A stretch of DNA of 64,000 nt. It comes from Stenomitos frigidus_A (lineage in GTDB: Bacteria; Cyanobacteriota; Cyanobacteriia; Leptolyngbyales; Leptolyngbyaceae). The notes under the pieces were generated by a model. The model had not been told where the DNA came from, ran no database searches, and saw only the letters and a program-made list of their open reading frames with translations. The stretch spans positions 1 through 64,000 of the forward strand of contig NZ_CAWNSW010000155.1 in the NCBI RefSeq assembly GCF_963877135.1, written 5' to 3'. Positions within the stretch are counted from its first letter, which is position 1; each line of letters starts with the position of its first letter. Positions 18,470 through 27,979 of the stretch are shown here, piece by piece. Both the position numbers and the translations under genes were made by a program.

Positions 18470-21400
18470 TTATGGCTGCAAATCAGTCTGGACCGGCGGT
18501 GCTGTTACTTGAGCAAGACACTCTTGTAGTTTTTCACCCAATGTTTGAACATGAGGCGCTTGTAGCATTTTCAGGTGATCGCCAGGGATAAAATAAACCT
18601 CTAGACTCTCCTCTACCAAACCCCGCCAACTCAATTCATTGTCAGGAAGATGACGATGGGCTCTGGCAAGCTCGGTGGCTTTGAACAAGGTGACACGACC
18701 GGAATAGCGACGAATACAGTAGCGATTGGCTAACTGTTGGTTTTCTTGCTCATAGTTAAAATCCATAACCTTATCCGGTAGGGGCAGGCTTACGCTCTGG
18801 TAGAACCGCGTTCTGACATGGCAGTAAAGATCCCCTAGTGCTTCCGTCAGGTCATGAGCCCGCCAGTGAAGTTGATCCTTGAGCATGGTTAATAGACCAG
18901 ATTGCCTGATTTTATGCCAGTTTTTAGCAGCTGTCTCAAGTACTAAGGGAGCTTGAGGGGTGAACAAGGGATAGGTGTCAATCAATCCCAGTAAGGCAAC
19001 TTCCTGTCCTTGCTCTTTAAGTTGTTGTGCCATTTCGTAGGCAACCAACCCGCCAAAGGAAACCCCTATAAGTAAATACGGGCCTTGAGACTGCAAGGCT
19101 CGCATCTGCTTAATGTAATGCGTTGCGATCGCTTCGACTCGATCAAGCGCGATCGCTTCTCCGGCAATTTGAGCCGCTAGCCCATAAATTGGTAGTGCTG
19201 GATCGAGATGACGCACTAAGGGCAGGTAAAATTCCAGGCCTCTGCCAAGCACATGGATACAAAAGAGTGGTGGTTTCTGATTCGTCGGTTTGCCCGTCTG
19301 AATGACGACTAGCGATGGACACGTGGGAGCGGGCTCTATTTGCCGTAGAGCATTGGCGAGCTCACTAATCGTGGGTGCTTGAAAAAGAGTGGACAACGGC
19401 AGCCCCTTGCTGAGGCGCTTTTCTACTTGCGCCCACACACGTACGGCTGATAACGAATGTCCCCCCAGCTCAAAAAAATTATCATGAATGCCGATCGGCT
19501 TGACTTTCAAAACATCTTGCCAGACTTCAATTAACTGGCGTTCTAGCTCATCTCTCGGTGCCACAAACGCACTTGCAGTCGCATCCGTTCCACCAGCGTT
19601 CGTTGCAGATGCTAGCAGTGTTTGGCGATCGTCCCCGAATACCGCTTCAGGGGCAGGCAACGCTTGACGATCGAGCTTGCCATTGGCGGTGACAGGTAGC
19701 TCCTTCAGCATGACAAAGGCTGAAGGCACCATGTATTCTGGCAGTTTTTCCTTCAAGCAGCGGCGCAGTTCACCGATCGTGGGAGCGGGCCGCTCGCGAG
19801 GAACGATGTATGCAACTAAACGCTTTTCACCGGGTTGATCCTCGCGTGCCATGACGACAGAAACTCGGATCGCAGGGTGTTGTGCGAGTACAGCTTCAAT
19901 TTCGCCTAACTCAATGCGAAAGCCCCGAATCTTTACCTGGTGATCAATACGACCCAGGAACTCGATATTGCCGTCAGGGAAAAAGCGCGCCAAATCGCCG
20001 GTTCGATATAGTCGCGCCTGCGATGACGAGTGAAATGAATGTGAGATAAAGCGTTCTGCTGTTTTGACTGGATCAGTGTAGCCGGATGCCAGACAATCAC
20101 CGCCGATATAAAGCTCCCCAGTCACCCCAATTGGACAGGGTTGCAAGCGAGCATCCAAAATGTAGTACTGAGCATTTTGAATTGGCTTGCCATAGGGAAT
20201 GCTTGTCCAGCTGGGTTCGATCTGGTCAATAGGGTAAACGTTTGACCAGACGGTCGCTTCTGTGGCTCCTCCAAGCGAAATGACCTTGACGCCGGGAAAG
20301 GCCGCCTTCAAGGCATTGGGCAATGAGACTGGAATCCAATCACCACTCATAAAAACCAGTCGCAGGTTTGGTCGATCAGTGGCGTGAATACTGGTGAAAA
20401 ACGGCACTAACTGCTGCAAAGCAGGTGGCGCAGAATCCCAAAAGGTTATTGGCTCACGACAAAGAATCTGCAGCAAAGCCGCTGGATCGCGGACAGCTTC
20501 GCTAGACACCACTCGGATTGAACCGCCCGCTGCCAGGAGCCCAAAAATGTCGTAGACCGATAGGTCAAAGCAGAGAGAGGTGATGAACAATACACGATCG
20601 GATGCCGTGACGTCAAAGGTGCGATTAACCCACTCAATCAAATTAATGACAGGCTGATGCCGGACGACCACGCCTTTAGGCGTTCCAGTCGAACCAGAGG
20701 TAAAGATCACGTAGGCAGTGTCATCAGGACTGCTTTGCCTGGGTAAATTTTCTTCTGGTTGCAGGTGCAGATGAGCGTGTTGCCAGATGTGTAACCCTGT
20801 CGAGGAAGGCTTCAGCACACGATCGACCACTGTTTCGATCGCGTTCATATTCGAGCAGGCTAGATCCAGGCAGATCAAATGCTCTAACCGAGGAAGCTGT
20901 GGTTGTAACCCTTCAAACGTCGGTTGATGGCATGGCTGTGTGATCACCCAGCGAACGTCGAGGGAGTCTAAAATCCACTGCACACGGGCATCAGGAAAAC
21001 TTGGCTCCAGAGGGACATAGGCTCCTCCGGCCTTAAGAATCCCCAGTAGAGCAGGAATCATCTCTAAGCCACGGTTGAAGTAGACTCCGACAAAGGTACC
21101 GGAACCAACCCCCAACGTTTTAAGGTGATGGGCGAGTTGATTCGCCTGACGATTGACTTCGCCATAGGTTAACTGTTGGTGTTCGTAAACAACGGCGATC
21201 GCGTCAGGGTTACGTGCTACCTGCGCTTCAAACAGTTGATGGAGGCAGATGTCTTGAGCATAGGGAACCGCTGTGTCATTCCATGACACTAGCAGTTGAT
21301 GTCGTTCTGCTGCAGTCACCAGGGTCAAATCTGCCAACGTCTGCTCTGGTTGGGCAATCATCCCTTCTAGCAAGGTTTGGAGGTGTCCCAGCAGTCGAGC

Positions 21401-22765
21401 GATTGCCGCCTGGTCGAATCGACGTCGATCGTAAGAAATTTTTAGTACGAGCTCTGCATCCAGGCAGCCCAGAAGTACCAGTGGAAAACCAGGTTGCTCA
21501 TGGAGCTGCACGTCTCGGTTTTGCCAGTTGCCGCCCTGCTGCTGGAGCGTTGTGTTCAGTGAATAATTTTCAAAGACAACAAGACTCTCAAACAGGCGTG
21601 TCCCAGGTGGCACTTCACTCCATGCCTGTACATTCACCAGTGGTGTGTGCTCATAGTCACGAACGGCGAGGTGCTGCGATCGCAACGCTTTCAACCAGGG
21701 CAGTAAGGATACTTCAGCGGAAACCTGGACTCTTACCGGCAGTGTATTGATCAACAGCCCAATCATTGCTTCTGTCCCGCTTAGAGACGCATGACGACAG
21801 GCTCTAGTAGCGCCAAAGACAACATCCTCCTCGCCACTGTAACGACTCAGGAGCAACGCCCAGGCACCTTGAACGATCGTGTTGGGTGTAATGTCCTGCT
21901 GCTTCGCAAGCGACTGTAGCGCGGCCGTCGATGCTGCGGAGAGGCAAATTTGCGCCTCTCCATGTTCTACCCGATCAAGTAGTTGGCTAGAAGCCTGGAC
22001 TGGAAGCAGAGGAGTGGGCGTGGTAAAGCCTTTTAGTAGGTGTTGCCAGAAGTCTTTTGCTTTCGATCGATCCTGCTGCTGTAGCCACTCAATATAGTCT
22101 TTATAGGGACGAGGGGTTGGTAATGGTACTGTTTGCCCTTGACAAATGGCTTCATAAAGGGCGAAGACTTCCTTAAGCAGCAAGGTGAAGGAGCGCCCAT
22201 CCAACAAAATGTGGTGAAATGTCCACACCAGCCGATACTCAGCGTCAGCCAACCGGAATAAAGCGAGCCGCATCAGGGGGGCATGAGCCAGATCAAAACC
22301 ACGCTGGCGATCGTCTTTTAAGTAGGTCTGGTGGCGATCCAATTTCTCTGCAGCCGGTATGTCTTGCCAGTCATATTGCGTCAGTGGTAGTTGAATGCCT
22401 TGATAGACTTGCTGAGAAGGTTCATCCAAATCACTCCATCTAAAGCTGGTTCTTAAAATGGGATGTCGCTCTATAACCTGTTCCCATGCTTGGATGAAGA
22501 GTGGTAGCTCAAGGTTTTCACGCAGCGTACAGACTATTTGCTCAAGATCCACCCCATTCTCGGGTTCATGTAGACTATGGAACAGCATGCCCTGCTGCAT
22601 TGGAGAGAGTGGGTATGAAGTTTCCATACTTTTCAATGTTATGGACAGGGGCAAGTCACTCCAAAACGTTTTAAGATGGTTCGCGATAGCACTCTTTTTC
22701 TGAGTTCTGAGAAAAGCTGCCGCCGTTTTAGCCGATCGTGATGGTTGAAGAGGATTGAAAATCAT
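18470..22765 (-). CDS. Single-module nonribosomal peptide synthetase (C-A-PCP-TE)
   Basis: 1431 residues. The condensation domain (about 48-480) has an intact HHILLDG (184-190). The adenylation domain (about 500-1035) has YVIFTSGSTGTPKG (685-698), LGGATEATVW, YRTGDLARF and the catalytic NGK lysine 1030. The carrier domain has GGHSL with the phosphopantetheine Ser1104. The type I thioesterase has GVSFGG (Ser1236), Asp1263 and His1397. By manual alignment to GrsA the specificity code reads D-L-Y-D-F-S-L-V-W-K, closest to cysteine codes (DLYNLSLIWK type). This is a termination module without a loading module nearby. Met47 (22627) is an alternative start, since the first 46 residues precede the C domain. 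No other NRPS, PKS or PPTase gene lies in the window. Confidence 0.93.
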   Translation of the reverse strand: MIFNPLQPSRSAKTAAAFLRTQKKSAIANHLKTFWSDLPLSITLKSMETSYPLSPMQQGMLFHSLHEPENGVDLEQIVCTLRENLELPLFIQAWEQVIERHPILRTSFRWSDLDEPSQQVYQGIQLPLTQYDWQDIPAAEKLDRHQTYLKDDRQRGFDLAHAPLMRLALFRLADAEYRLVWTFHHILLDGRSFTLLLKEVFALYEAICQGQTVPLPTPRPYKDYIEWLQQQDRSKAKDFWQHLLKGFTTPTPLLPVQASSQLLDRVEHGEAQICLSAASTAALQSLAKQQDITPNTIVQGAWALLLSRYSGEEDVVFGATRACRHASLSGTEAMIGLLINTLPVRVQVSAEVSLLPWLKALRSQHLAVRDYEHTPLVNVQAWSEVPPGTRLFESLVVFENYSLNTTLQQQGGNWQNRDVQLHEQPGFPLVLLGCLDAELVLKISYDRRRFDQAAIARLLGHLQTLLEGMIAQPEQTLADLTLVTAAERHQLLVSWNDTAVPYAQDICLHQLFEAQVARNPDAIAVVYEHQQLTYGEVNRQANQLAHHLKTLGVGSGTFVGVYFNRGLEMIPALLGILKAGGAYVPLEPSFPDARVQWILDSLDVRWVITQPCHQPTFEGLQPQLPRLEHLICLDLACSNMNAIETVVDRVLKPSSTGLHIWQHAHLHLQPEENLPRQSSPDDTAYVIFTSGSTGTPKGVVVRHQPVINLIEWVNRTFDVTASDRVLFITSLCFDLSVYDIFGLLAAGGSIRVVSSEAVRDPAALLQILCREPITFWDSAPPALQQLVPFFTSIHATDRPNLRLVFMSGDWIPVSLPNALKAAFPGVKVISLGGATEATVWSNVYPIDQIEPSWTSIPYGKPIQNAQYYILDARLQPCPIGVTGELYIGGDCLASGYTDPVKTAERFISHSFHSSSQARLYRTGDLARFFPDGNIEFLGRIDHQVKIRGFRIELGEIEAVLAQHPAIRVSVVMAREDQPGEKRLVAYIVPRERPAPTIGELRRCLKEKLPEYMVPSAFVMLKELPVTANGKLDRQALPAPEAVFGDDRQTLLASATNAGGTDATASAFVAPRDELERQLIEVWQDVLKVKPIGIHDNFFELGGHSLSAVRVWAQVEKRLSKGLPLSTLFQAPTISELANALRQIEPAPTCPSLVVIQTGKPTNQKPPLFCIHVLGRGLEFYLPLVRHLDPALPIYGLAAQIAGEAIALDRVEAIATHYIKQMRALQSQGPYLLIGVSFGGLVAYEMAQQLKEQGQEVALLGLIDTYPLFTPQAPLVLETAAKNWHKIRQSGLLTMLKDQLHWRAHDLTEALGDLYCHVRTRFYQSVSLPLPDKVMDFNYEQENQQLANRYCIRRYSGRVTLFKATELARAHRHLPDNELSWRGLVEESLEVYFIPGDHLKMLQAPHVQTLGEKLQECLAQVTAPPVQTDLQP

Positions 22766-22956
22766 CGTGATAATGACGAATTAATAAAGATCGTCGCAAT
22801 AATGACGCATCGATACAGATGAACTTACACAGGGAAGGCGCCAGAGCCTGTAGGCCTTTAATAAGGCTTTCGATACAGTGAGTGGTGAACTCAGACCATA
22901 GAATTGAGTGATGCTCTTTCTAAAAGCGAAGAAGCGCCTCGCCAAGGATACAAGTG

Positions 22957-22977
22957 CTTGAACTAAATTAGTTCAAG
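22957..22977. promoter_or_regulatory. Perfect 21-bp palindrome between NRPS and RsmB/MFS genes
   Basis: Arms CTTGAACTAA (22957-22966) and TTAGTTCAAG (22968-22977) are perfect around a single central A. It lies in the 634-bp divergent spacer, 192 bp from the NRPS start. There is no T-run, so it looks like an operator for a dimeric regulator (TetR or MarR type would fit the size) rather than a terminator. No regulator gene is adjacent. The rest of the spacer shows nothing else I can name. Confidence 0.55.
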
Positions 22978-23399
22978 TATGATCAAGAGCAGTGAAAGCT
23001 GAAGAACAGGTGAATTCATCAAGGATATTGGTTTGTATCCATAACCCATTTATGCTCGCTCAAGATGTAACCGTCAATGCGTGAACAACCATCCTTCATT
23101 TAGTCTTTATCTACCCGTATGATTCACTACACTTTTAGCCAGGGCAGGTTATGTAACTTTCGAACAGAGACTATTCCTCTATATTTTAGAGCCGCTACAC
23201 GAAGCCCTGAAAGAGACGTTCAGATCGGTTTAATTTAAGGCTCCAGAGAAGCGGCCGTTGAATACAAGCCTCAGTGTGCAAAGTGCTTGCTGTCATCGAT
23301 TTGCCCATAGAAGGGCTCAGCATCCTTCCCCTTGGGCGATCGTTTGAGACAGATACCAGGGTAAGACGATAAACTGCTGACACGCGATTTAAGAATGCA

Positions 23400-24350
23400 A
23401 TGGACAAACCATCCAATCTACTGCTTAAGCTGAGCCAGAAGCTTTTTCATGCAGCGGACGATCAGGAGCAGTTTATTGAATGTTTAATGCATCCGAAACG
23501 CTTTAATCCTTGCATCCTTTGGTGCCAGGAAAAGCCGGAACATTCGCCATTTGCACTTGAACCACCACTCGCGTGGCAACCTGGATTTGTTGACCGCCTG
23601 GCACTTGAGCAGAAGCCTGGTCAACATCCACTCCACAAGCAGGGAGCCTTTTATTGTCTTGACTTTTCATCTATATTTGCAATTTCTACATTACTTATTC
23701 TTCGCGAGTCCATCGAACTAGCGATTGATGTCTGTGCCTCACCAGGGGGCAAAAGCATTTTTGCTTGGACTGCCTTGCGGCCGAAGCTGCTGCTCAGCAA
23801 TGAAGTCATTGGTAAACGTTTAGCGGCACTAATTTCTAACCTTAAACGGTGCAGCATTCAGCCCGCGATCGTGCTTCGACTAGACTCACGAGTTTTAGCC
23901 GATGAAATTCCTCAAGCGGCGCAACTGGTTCTGGTTGATGCTCCCTGTTCTGGACAGTCATTATTAGCTAAAGGTGGAAAAGCACCAGGGTGTTTTCATC
24001 CAGTCACAATCAATACAAACGTCAAGCGGCAGAAACGAATTTTGGCAAATTCAGCTCAACTAGTTGCACCCAAAGGCTATTTAGCTTACATGACTTGTAC
24101 CTACTCACCTGATGAAAATGAGCAGGTTGTTGCCTGGTTCCTAGAGCATTTTCCGCAGTTTCAAAGTGTAGAGGTGCCCCACCTCAGCAGCTATCAATCA
24201 CATCTAACGACTCTGCCTTGTTATCGAATATTTCCCTTTCAGAAGCTAGGAGCAGGTGCATTTACTGCTTTATTTCAAAATAGACAAGAAGGCGGACGAC
24301 ACGAGCTTCCCGAAGCCTTTTTAGCTCGTCCTGGGTTGACTCTTCTGTAG
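23400..24350 (+). CDS. RsmB/NOP2-type RNA m5C methyltransferase
   Basis: A 316-residue SAM-dependent RNA cytosine-5 methyltransferase. The SAM-binding loop CASPGGKS (112-119) is canonical; the two conserved cysteines are Cys183 in DAPCSGQSLL and the catalytic Cys233 in MTCTYSPDENE. It is shorter than RsmB (about 430) because it lacks the NusB-like N-terminal domain, so it resembles YebU/RsmF or tRNA/rRNA family members with unknown target. The coding sequence is visibly more A/T-rich than neighbours such as tamB, which suggests acquisition. It is followed after 55 bp by an MFS gene on the same strand, likely one operon. Confidence 0.88.
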   Translation: MDKPSNLLLKLSQKLFHAADDQEQFIECLMHPKRFNPCILWCQEKPEHSPFALEPPLAWQPGFVDRLALEQKPGQHPLHKQGAFYCLDFSSIFAISTLLILRESIELAIDVCASPGGKSIFAWTALRPKLLLSNEVIGKRLAALISNLKRCSIQPAIVLRLDSRVLADEIPQAAQLVLVDAPCSGQSLLAKGGKAPGCFHPVTINTNVKRQKRILANSAQLVAPKGYLAYMTCTYSPDENEQVVAWFLEHFPQFQSVEVPHLSSYQSHLTTLPCYRIFPFQKLGAGAFTALFQNRQEGGRHELPEAFLARPGLTLL

Positions 24351-24405
24351 TCTGCTATATACTTTTTCTGCACGCTTTCGTCTCGTTGTCTAACGCTGAA
24401 TCTAA

Positions 24406-25590
24406 ATGAATCGGAGCTTTTGGATTACGACCTTAATTGCTTTCGTCAACTCAATTAGCTTTACCATTCTCATCCCTATCCTTTACCCTTATGGTAAGCA
24501 GTTAGGGCTAACTGACTTTCAGACAAGCTTATTGTTTACGACCTATGCAGGAGCTCAGTTTTTAGCCACACCAGTCATTGGTAAGCTGTCCGATCGCTAC
24601 GGTCGCAAGCCATTGCTACTTCTTAGTTTGGCAGGAACCGTTGTTGCTAGTTTCATGGCAGGTACAGCCCATAGTGCAGCAATTCTCTTTGCCGCACGGT
24701 TCTTTGATGGCATTACTGGTGGTAATGTGTCTGTCTCTCAAGCGATCGTATCAGATGTCGTATCACCTCAAGACCGAGCCAAAGCCTTTGGTATTTATAG
24801 TTCAGCAACTTTTGGTTTAGGCTTCATTCTAGGTCCAGCAACCAGTCTGATTGCGCAGCAAGTCTCTCTAGGCGCAAGCTTTTTAGTGTCGAGCGGACTT
24901 GCCTTAATCGCGCTGCTAGTAACCTTTTTCTTTCTACCTGAAACACTGAAAGTTAAAGCTGAGGAAGCAACGAATGTCTTTCATATTGGTTTGGGAAACT
25001 TGGTCAAAGGGTTAACCATACCGCGAGTTGGCATTCTCCTGATGATCAACTTTTTGATCGGTACCACATTTACCATTTTCACGTTTGCGTTTCAACCTTA
25101 CTTCATTCACGTACTGGGTCAAAATAGTCAGTCGCTCACACTCATATTTATTTTATTTGGCTCATTGACTCTCGTGATGCAAGTCAAAGGCATTCCACTT
25201 TTAACCAAGCAGTTGAGTCTCGTGCAAATCTTACTCCTATCACTGCTGATTCGCAGCTTATCGTTTGTTGTCATGCCGATTGTCCCAAGTCTGGCTTATT
25301 TTGTTAGTGTTAGCATCCTCTTTTCATTGTTCAATGCTCTAGTGCAGCCGATGATTACGACGTTAATTTCGCTTAATTCCAAATCAAATGTTCAAGGTAC
25401 TGCTATGGGTCTCAATGCATCGTATCTAAATGTTTCAAATGCGTTTGGCCCCATCATTGCTGGCAGCTTGATCCACCAATCAAATGCTGTCACCTACACG
25501 TATCCGCTCTATTTGGCTGGCGTGCTTACCTTTTTGGTGTGGCTGTTTGCGATCGCTACTCGCAAACAGTATAGGCATCGAGCCTCATAG
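24406..25590 (+). CDS. Major facilitator superfamily transporter (TetA-like drug exporter branch)
   Basis: 394 residues with about twelve hydrophobic segments. The family's motif A appears in the first cytoplasmic loop as GKLSDRYGRKPLLL (about 59-72), and motif C-like glycines occur in FGLGFILGPATSLIA. This is the 12-helix H+ antiporter group that includes tetracycline and multidrug exporters; the substrate cannot be inferred from sequence. It sits 55 bp behind the RNA methyltransferase gene and shares its A/T-richer composition. Opposite the NRPS gene across one spacer, it could export the NRPS product, but that is only a positional inference. Confidence 0.88.
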   Translation: MNRSFWITTLIAFVNSISFTILIPILYPYGKQLGLTDFQTSLLFTTYAGAQFLATPVIGKLSDRYGRKPLLLLSLAGTVVASFMAGTAHSAAILFAARFFDGITGGNVSVSQAIVSDVVSPQDRAKAFGIYSSATFGLGFILGPATSLIAQQVSLGASFLVSSGLALIALLVTFFFLPETLKVKAEEATNVFHIGLGNLVKGLTIPRVGILLMINFLIGTTFTIFTFAFQPYFIHVLGQNSQSLTLIFILFGSLTLVMQVKGIPLLTKQLSLVQILLLSLLIRSLSFVVMPIVPSLAYFVSVSILFSLFNALVQPMITTLISLNSKSNVQGTAMGLNASYLNVSNAFGPIIAGSLIHQSNAVTYTYPLYLAGVLTFLVWLFAIATRKQYRHRAS

Positions 25591-25615
25591 GCGTGGTTTG
25601 CGATCGTCAGAAAAC

Positions 25616-26758
25616 TCATTTAGAGAATAGAGGAGTCATGGGTTTCACTCCTTTATTACTATCCCCTGCCCCATTGAGGTACTCATAGATGCCAAACACA
25701 TTTTCAGTCGTGCGCAGTAAAGAGTTGTGGTTGTAGGGTGTTGGATCAATGACTCCGCGTGGTCCATGATTGGTGATGACAATGGTAGCGACATGCCCAC
25801 CACCGAAGTTTGCGGCACTCTTCCCGTCATACCCACAGCACCCTTGTGTTTCGGTCTTCTTTTCTGGATTATTGTCTTCATCCCAGGTGATGATGATGGC
25901 ATTGTTACCTGCCGAAGACCACAGCGTTGAGTGGGTAATCTGTTCAACAGTCTTCTCAATGAAGGTATCGCCAGTGCGGATTAGCCTTTGCAACTCTCCA
26001 CATTCTGGTAATCCGTGCATTTCATGGCATTGGTTAAAGATGATGTGGCTATAGTTAGGCACCTTTCCGCTTTGAAGGTCAGCCGTCAATTGCTTTAGGG
26101 GAACGATTTTGCTGGCGCGGTCAGGATCGTCCTGCACCGTCTTAAAGCTCATAAAGCCGTTGTGCTTGACTGCATAAAGAGCGCGAATCACGCTAGGAGC
26201 AAAAACAGCTTTAGAACCAGGAGCAGGAAGATCCTCAAAGTAGCCTTTCCAGGTCAAACCTTTTTGCTCTAGTTGGTCAAGCAAACTTTTTGAGGCAACC
26301 GTGTGGCTTGCATATCCAGGTGTTTTTGCGTTGCTACAAAAGCGATCAGTGCTACCCGATTGGCAGTAGTAGGCATCATCATCATGAATACCAAAGGTGC
26401 TCCCACCCAGCAGAGTAATATAGTTCGCTTCACTGGGATGCACCATGCCATAGAAATTAGACGCTAAGCCGTAAGTCTTTGCCAATTGATTAAGGTTTGG
26501 CGCGTTGGGATTACCAATGATCTGGCTATAGCCTTTGTTCTCCTCAATAACCACAAAGATATGGTCATACTTAGGGATCGCCTTGTCTTCTGCCGTGGGT
26601 GTTGAGGATACGATCGCTTGAATGCTAGCGATCGGGGATACTTTTGCGTCTGTCGTGCTCAATGGTTGCTTCTGCCACGAGCAACTGCTTGCGTTTAAGC
26701 TGGCACCAAAGGCCGCACAACTCAGAAGCATTGTCTTTAACCATTTACATCTAGACAT
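25616..26758 (-). CDS. Secreted phosphoesterase family protein (acid phosphatase/phospholipase C-like)
   Basis: 380 residues. The N-terminus MSRCKWLKTMLLSCAAFGASLNASSC looks like a lipoprotein signal with the Cys of NASSC as possible lipid site. The phosphoesterase (PF04185-type) fold starts at YDHIFVVIEENKGYSQIIG and includes NFYGMVHPSEANYITLLGG, ITWDEDN (metal Asp/Glu) and the closing NHNSLLRTTENVFGI. Relatives cleave phosphomonoesters or phospholipids outside the cytoplasm and often serve phosphate acquisition. No Pho box was identified. It converges on the MFS gene. Confidence 0.85.
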   Translation of the reverse strand: MSRCKWLKTMLLSCAAFGASLNASSCSWQKQPLSTTDAKVSPIASIQAIVSSTPTAEDKAIPKYDHIFVVIEENKGYSQIIGNPNAPNLNQLAKTYGLASNFYGMVHPSEANYITLLGGSTFGIHDDDAYYCQSGSTDRFCSNAKTPGYASHTVASKSLLDQLEQKGLTWKGYFEDLPAPGSKAVFAPSVIRALYAVKHNGFMSFKTVQDDPDRASKIVPLKQLTADLQSGKVPNYSHIIFNQCHEMHGLPECGELQRLIRTGDTFIEKTVEQITHSTLWSSAGNNAIIITWDEDNNPEKKTETQGCCGYDGKSAANFGGGHVATIVITNHGPRGVIDPTPYNHNSLLRTTENVFGIYEYLNGAGDSNKGVKPMTPLFSK

Positions 26759-26944
26759 TAGTATGAGCTCGCTTGCTGAAAGGCAGATAGACGATCAGTT
26801 GCAGACGTATTGTAGCCGACAAGTCTTTTCTTTCTAGCTTGCTTAAGTTTGCCCAAAGGTGTCTGCAAACAAGAATAGCAGGATGTTGTTTTTGGTACGT
26901 TTGAGGCTTGGCAACGCCCCAGAAAAGGCTTGACAGCTTACTGG

Positions 26945-27736
26945 TCAAGCAAGGCGAGTAACCGATTGGTTGATCCGTGGTCTACCAAAACGTTCCCAGG
27001 CGTTCCCGCCCCGCAGAAACAACTCAACCCAACGTACAGGCTCTCCGCCATCAGGAGAGGCCCAACCAGAGCTACCTGGAGCAAACGCAAGTGTGCCTTC
27101 AGCAACCTTAAAACTACCATCCGAATAGATTGCATCACTGACAACATCACCAATGCGAACCACGATTTTAGTTTCAGGCTCCAAACGAACAGTACTTGCT
27201 GGGATAGTGGTTTTGATATTGCCGTAGCCGTCGATCCAGGCAATGCGGTCAAGGGGCACGTCTGGGATTTGTGCAGGGTTGAGGGGTTCTCCCAAGAGGC
27301 TGAAGTCTTCCTGAGCAATGGCCGCAACCGCAGCAGGAAACACATCCCGTGAGCGAAACTGCGAGCCACCGCGAGAGACACTGACCGTTTGCAAAACCTT
27401 CGCATGTTGTTTGATGAAGGAAAGCGTATAGCCTGCGTTCACGCCCACGACTTTGACGTGGTTGGGTAACAGCGCATAGGTAAGACCTTCGCCTTCATTA
27501 TTCTGCCTGGCTTCTGGATCATCCTGACGCGGTGCACAGTTATGGTATAAGAGGCGATCGCTAGGCCCAGGATTGAGACCCAGTTGAGCCAGCCAAAACC
27601 CTGTTGCCAGAGTACTGAAGGGCGGCACTGAAAGGGTCTGTACTTGCGCATTGGGCAGATCCATGAGAAGACGCTGTGTCACTTCAGCAAAGGCTGGATC
27701 GCCAGTCCCATAATCAGCAATGACGTAAATAAACAT
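26945..27736 (-). CDS. SAM-hydroxide adenosyltransferase (DUF62) family protein, divergent
   Basis: 263 residues. The N-terminus MFIYVIADYGTGDPAFAEVT corresponds to the T-D-F/Y-G-x-x-D start of the SAM hydrolase/fluorinase family, and SRDVFPAAVAAIA and DRIAWIDGYGNIKTTI match its later blocks. Classical members split SAM to adenosine and methionine. The central VDPGVG-like block is replaced by NCAPRQDDPEAR, so the catalytic Asp-Arg-His arrangement may differ; this is a manual reading. It is monocistronic and lies beside decayed insertion sequences. It is either a divergent hydrolase or a member with another role. Confidence 0.72.
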   Translation of the reverse strand: MFIYVIADYGTGDPAFAEVTQRLLMDLPNAQVQTLSVPPFSTLATGFWLAQLGLNPGPSDRLLYHNCAPRQDDPEARQNNEGEGLTYALLPNHVKVVGVNAGYTLSFIKQHAKVLQTVSVSRGGSQFRSRDVFPAAVAAIAQEDFSLLGEPLNPAQIPDVPLDRIAWIDGYGNIKTTIPASTVRLEPETKIVVRIGDVVSDAIYSDGSFKVAEGTLAFAPGSSGWASPDGGEPVRWVELFLRGGNAWERFGRPRINQSVTRLA

Positions 27737-27979
27737 GCAGCGTTTCCAGCTAAAAGGAATGAGCCAATTGTCAGCAGGTAACGGTGATCATTTGACATGC
27801 AGACATAACGCTCACCAGCAGTCTAGGCGCGATCGCACTTGTGTGCAAGTTTCCGACACAACAGAACTGACACATGCTTTGCAAGAAATCGTGCTCCTGA
27901 ATGCAAACTGAATGTTCAGAGGCTGTTTTAACAGGTGGGGCTTGCATCCCAAACCTGTAAGCGCGAAGCATTCGGTTAA

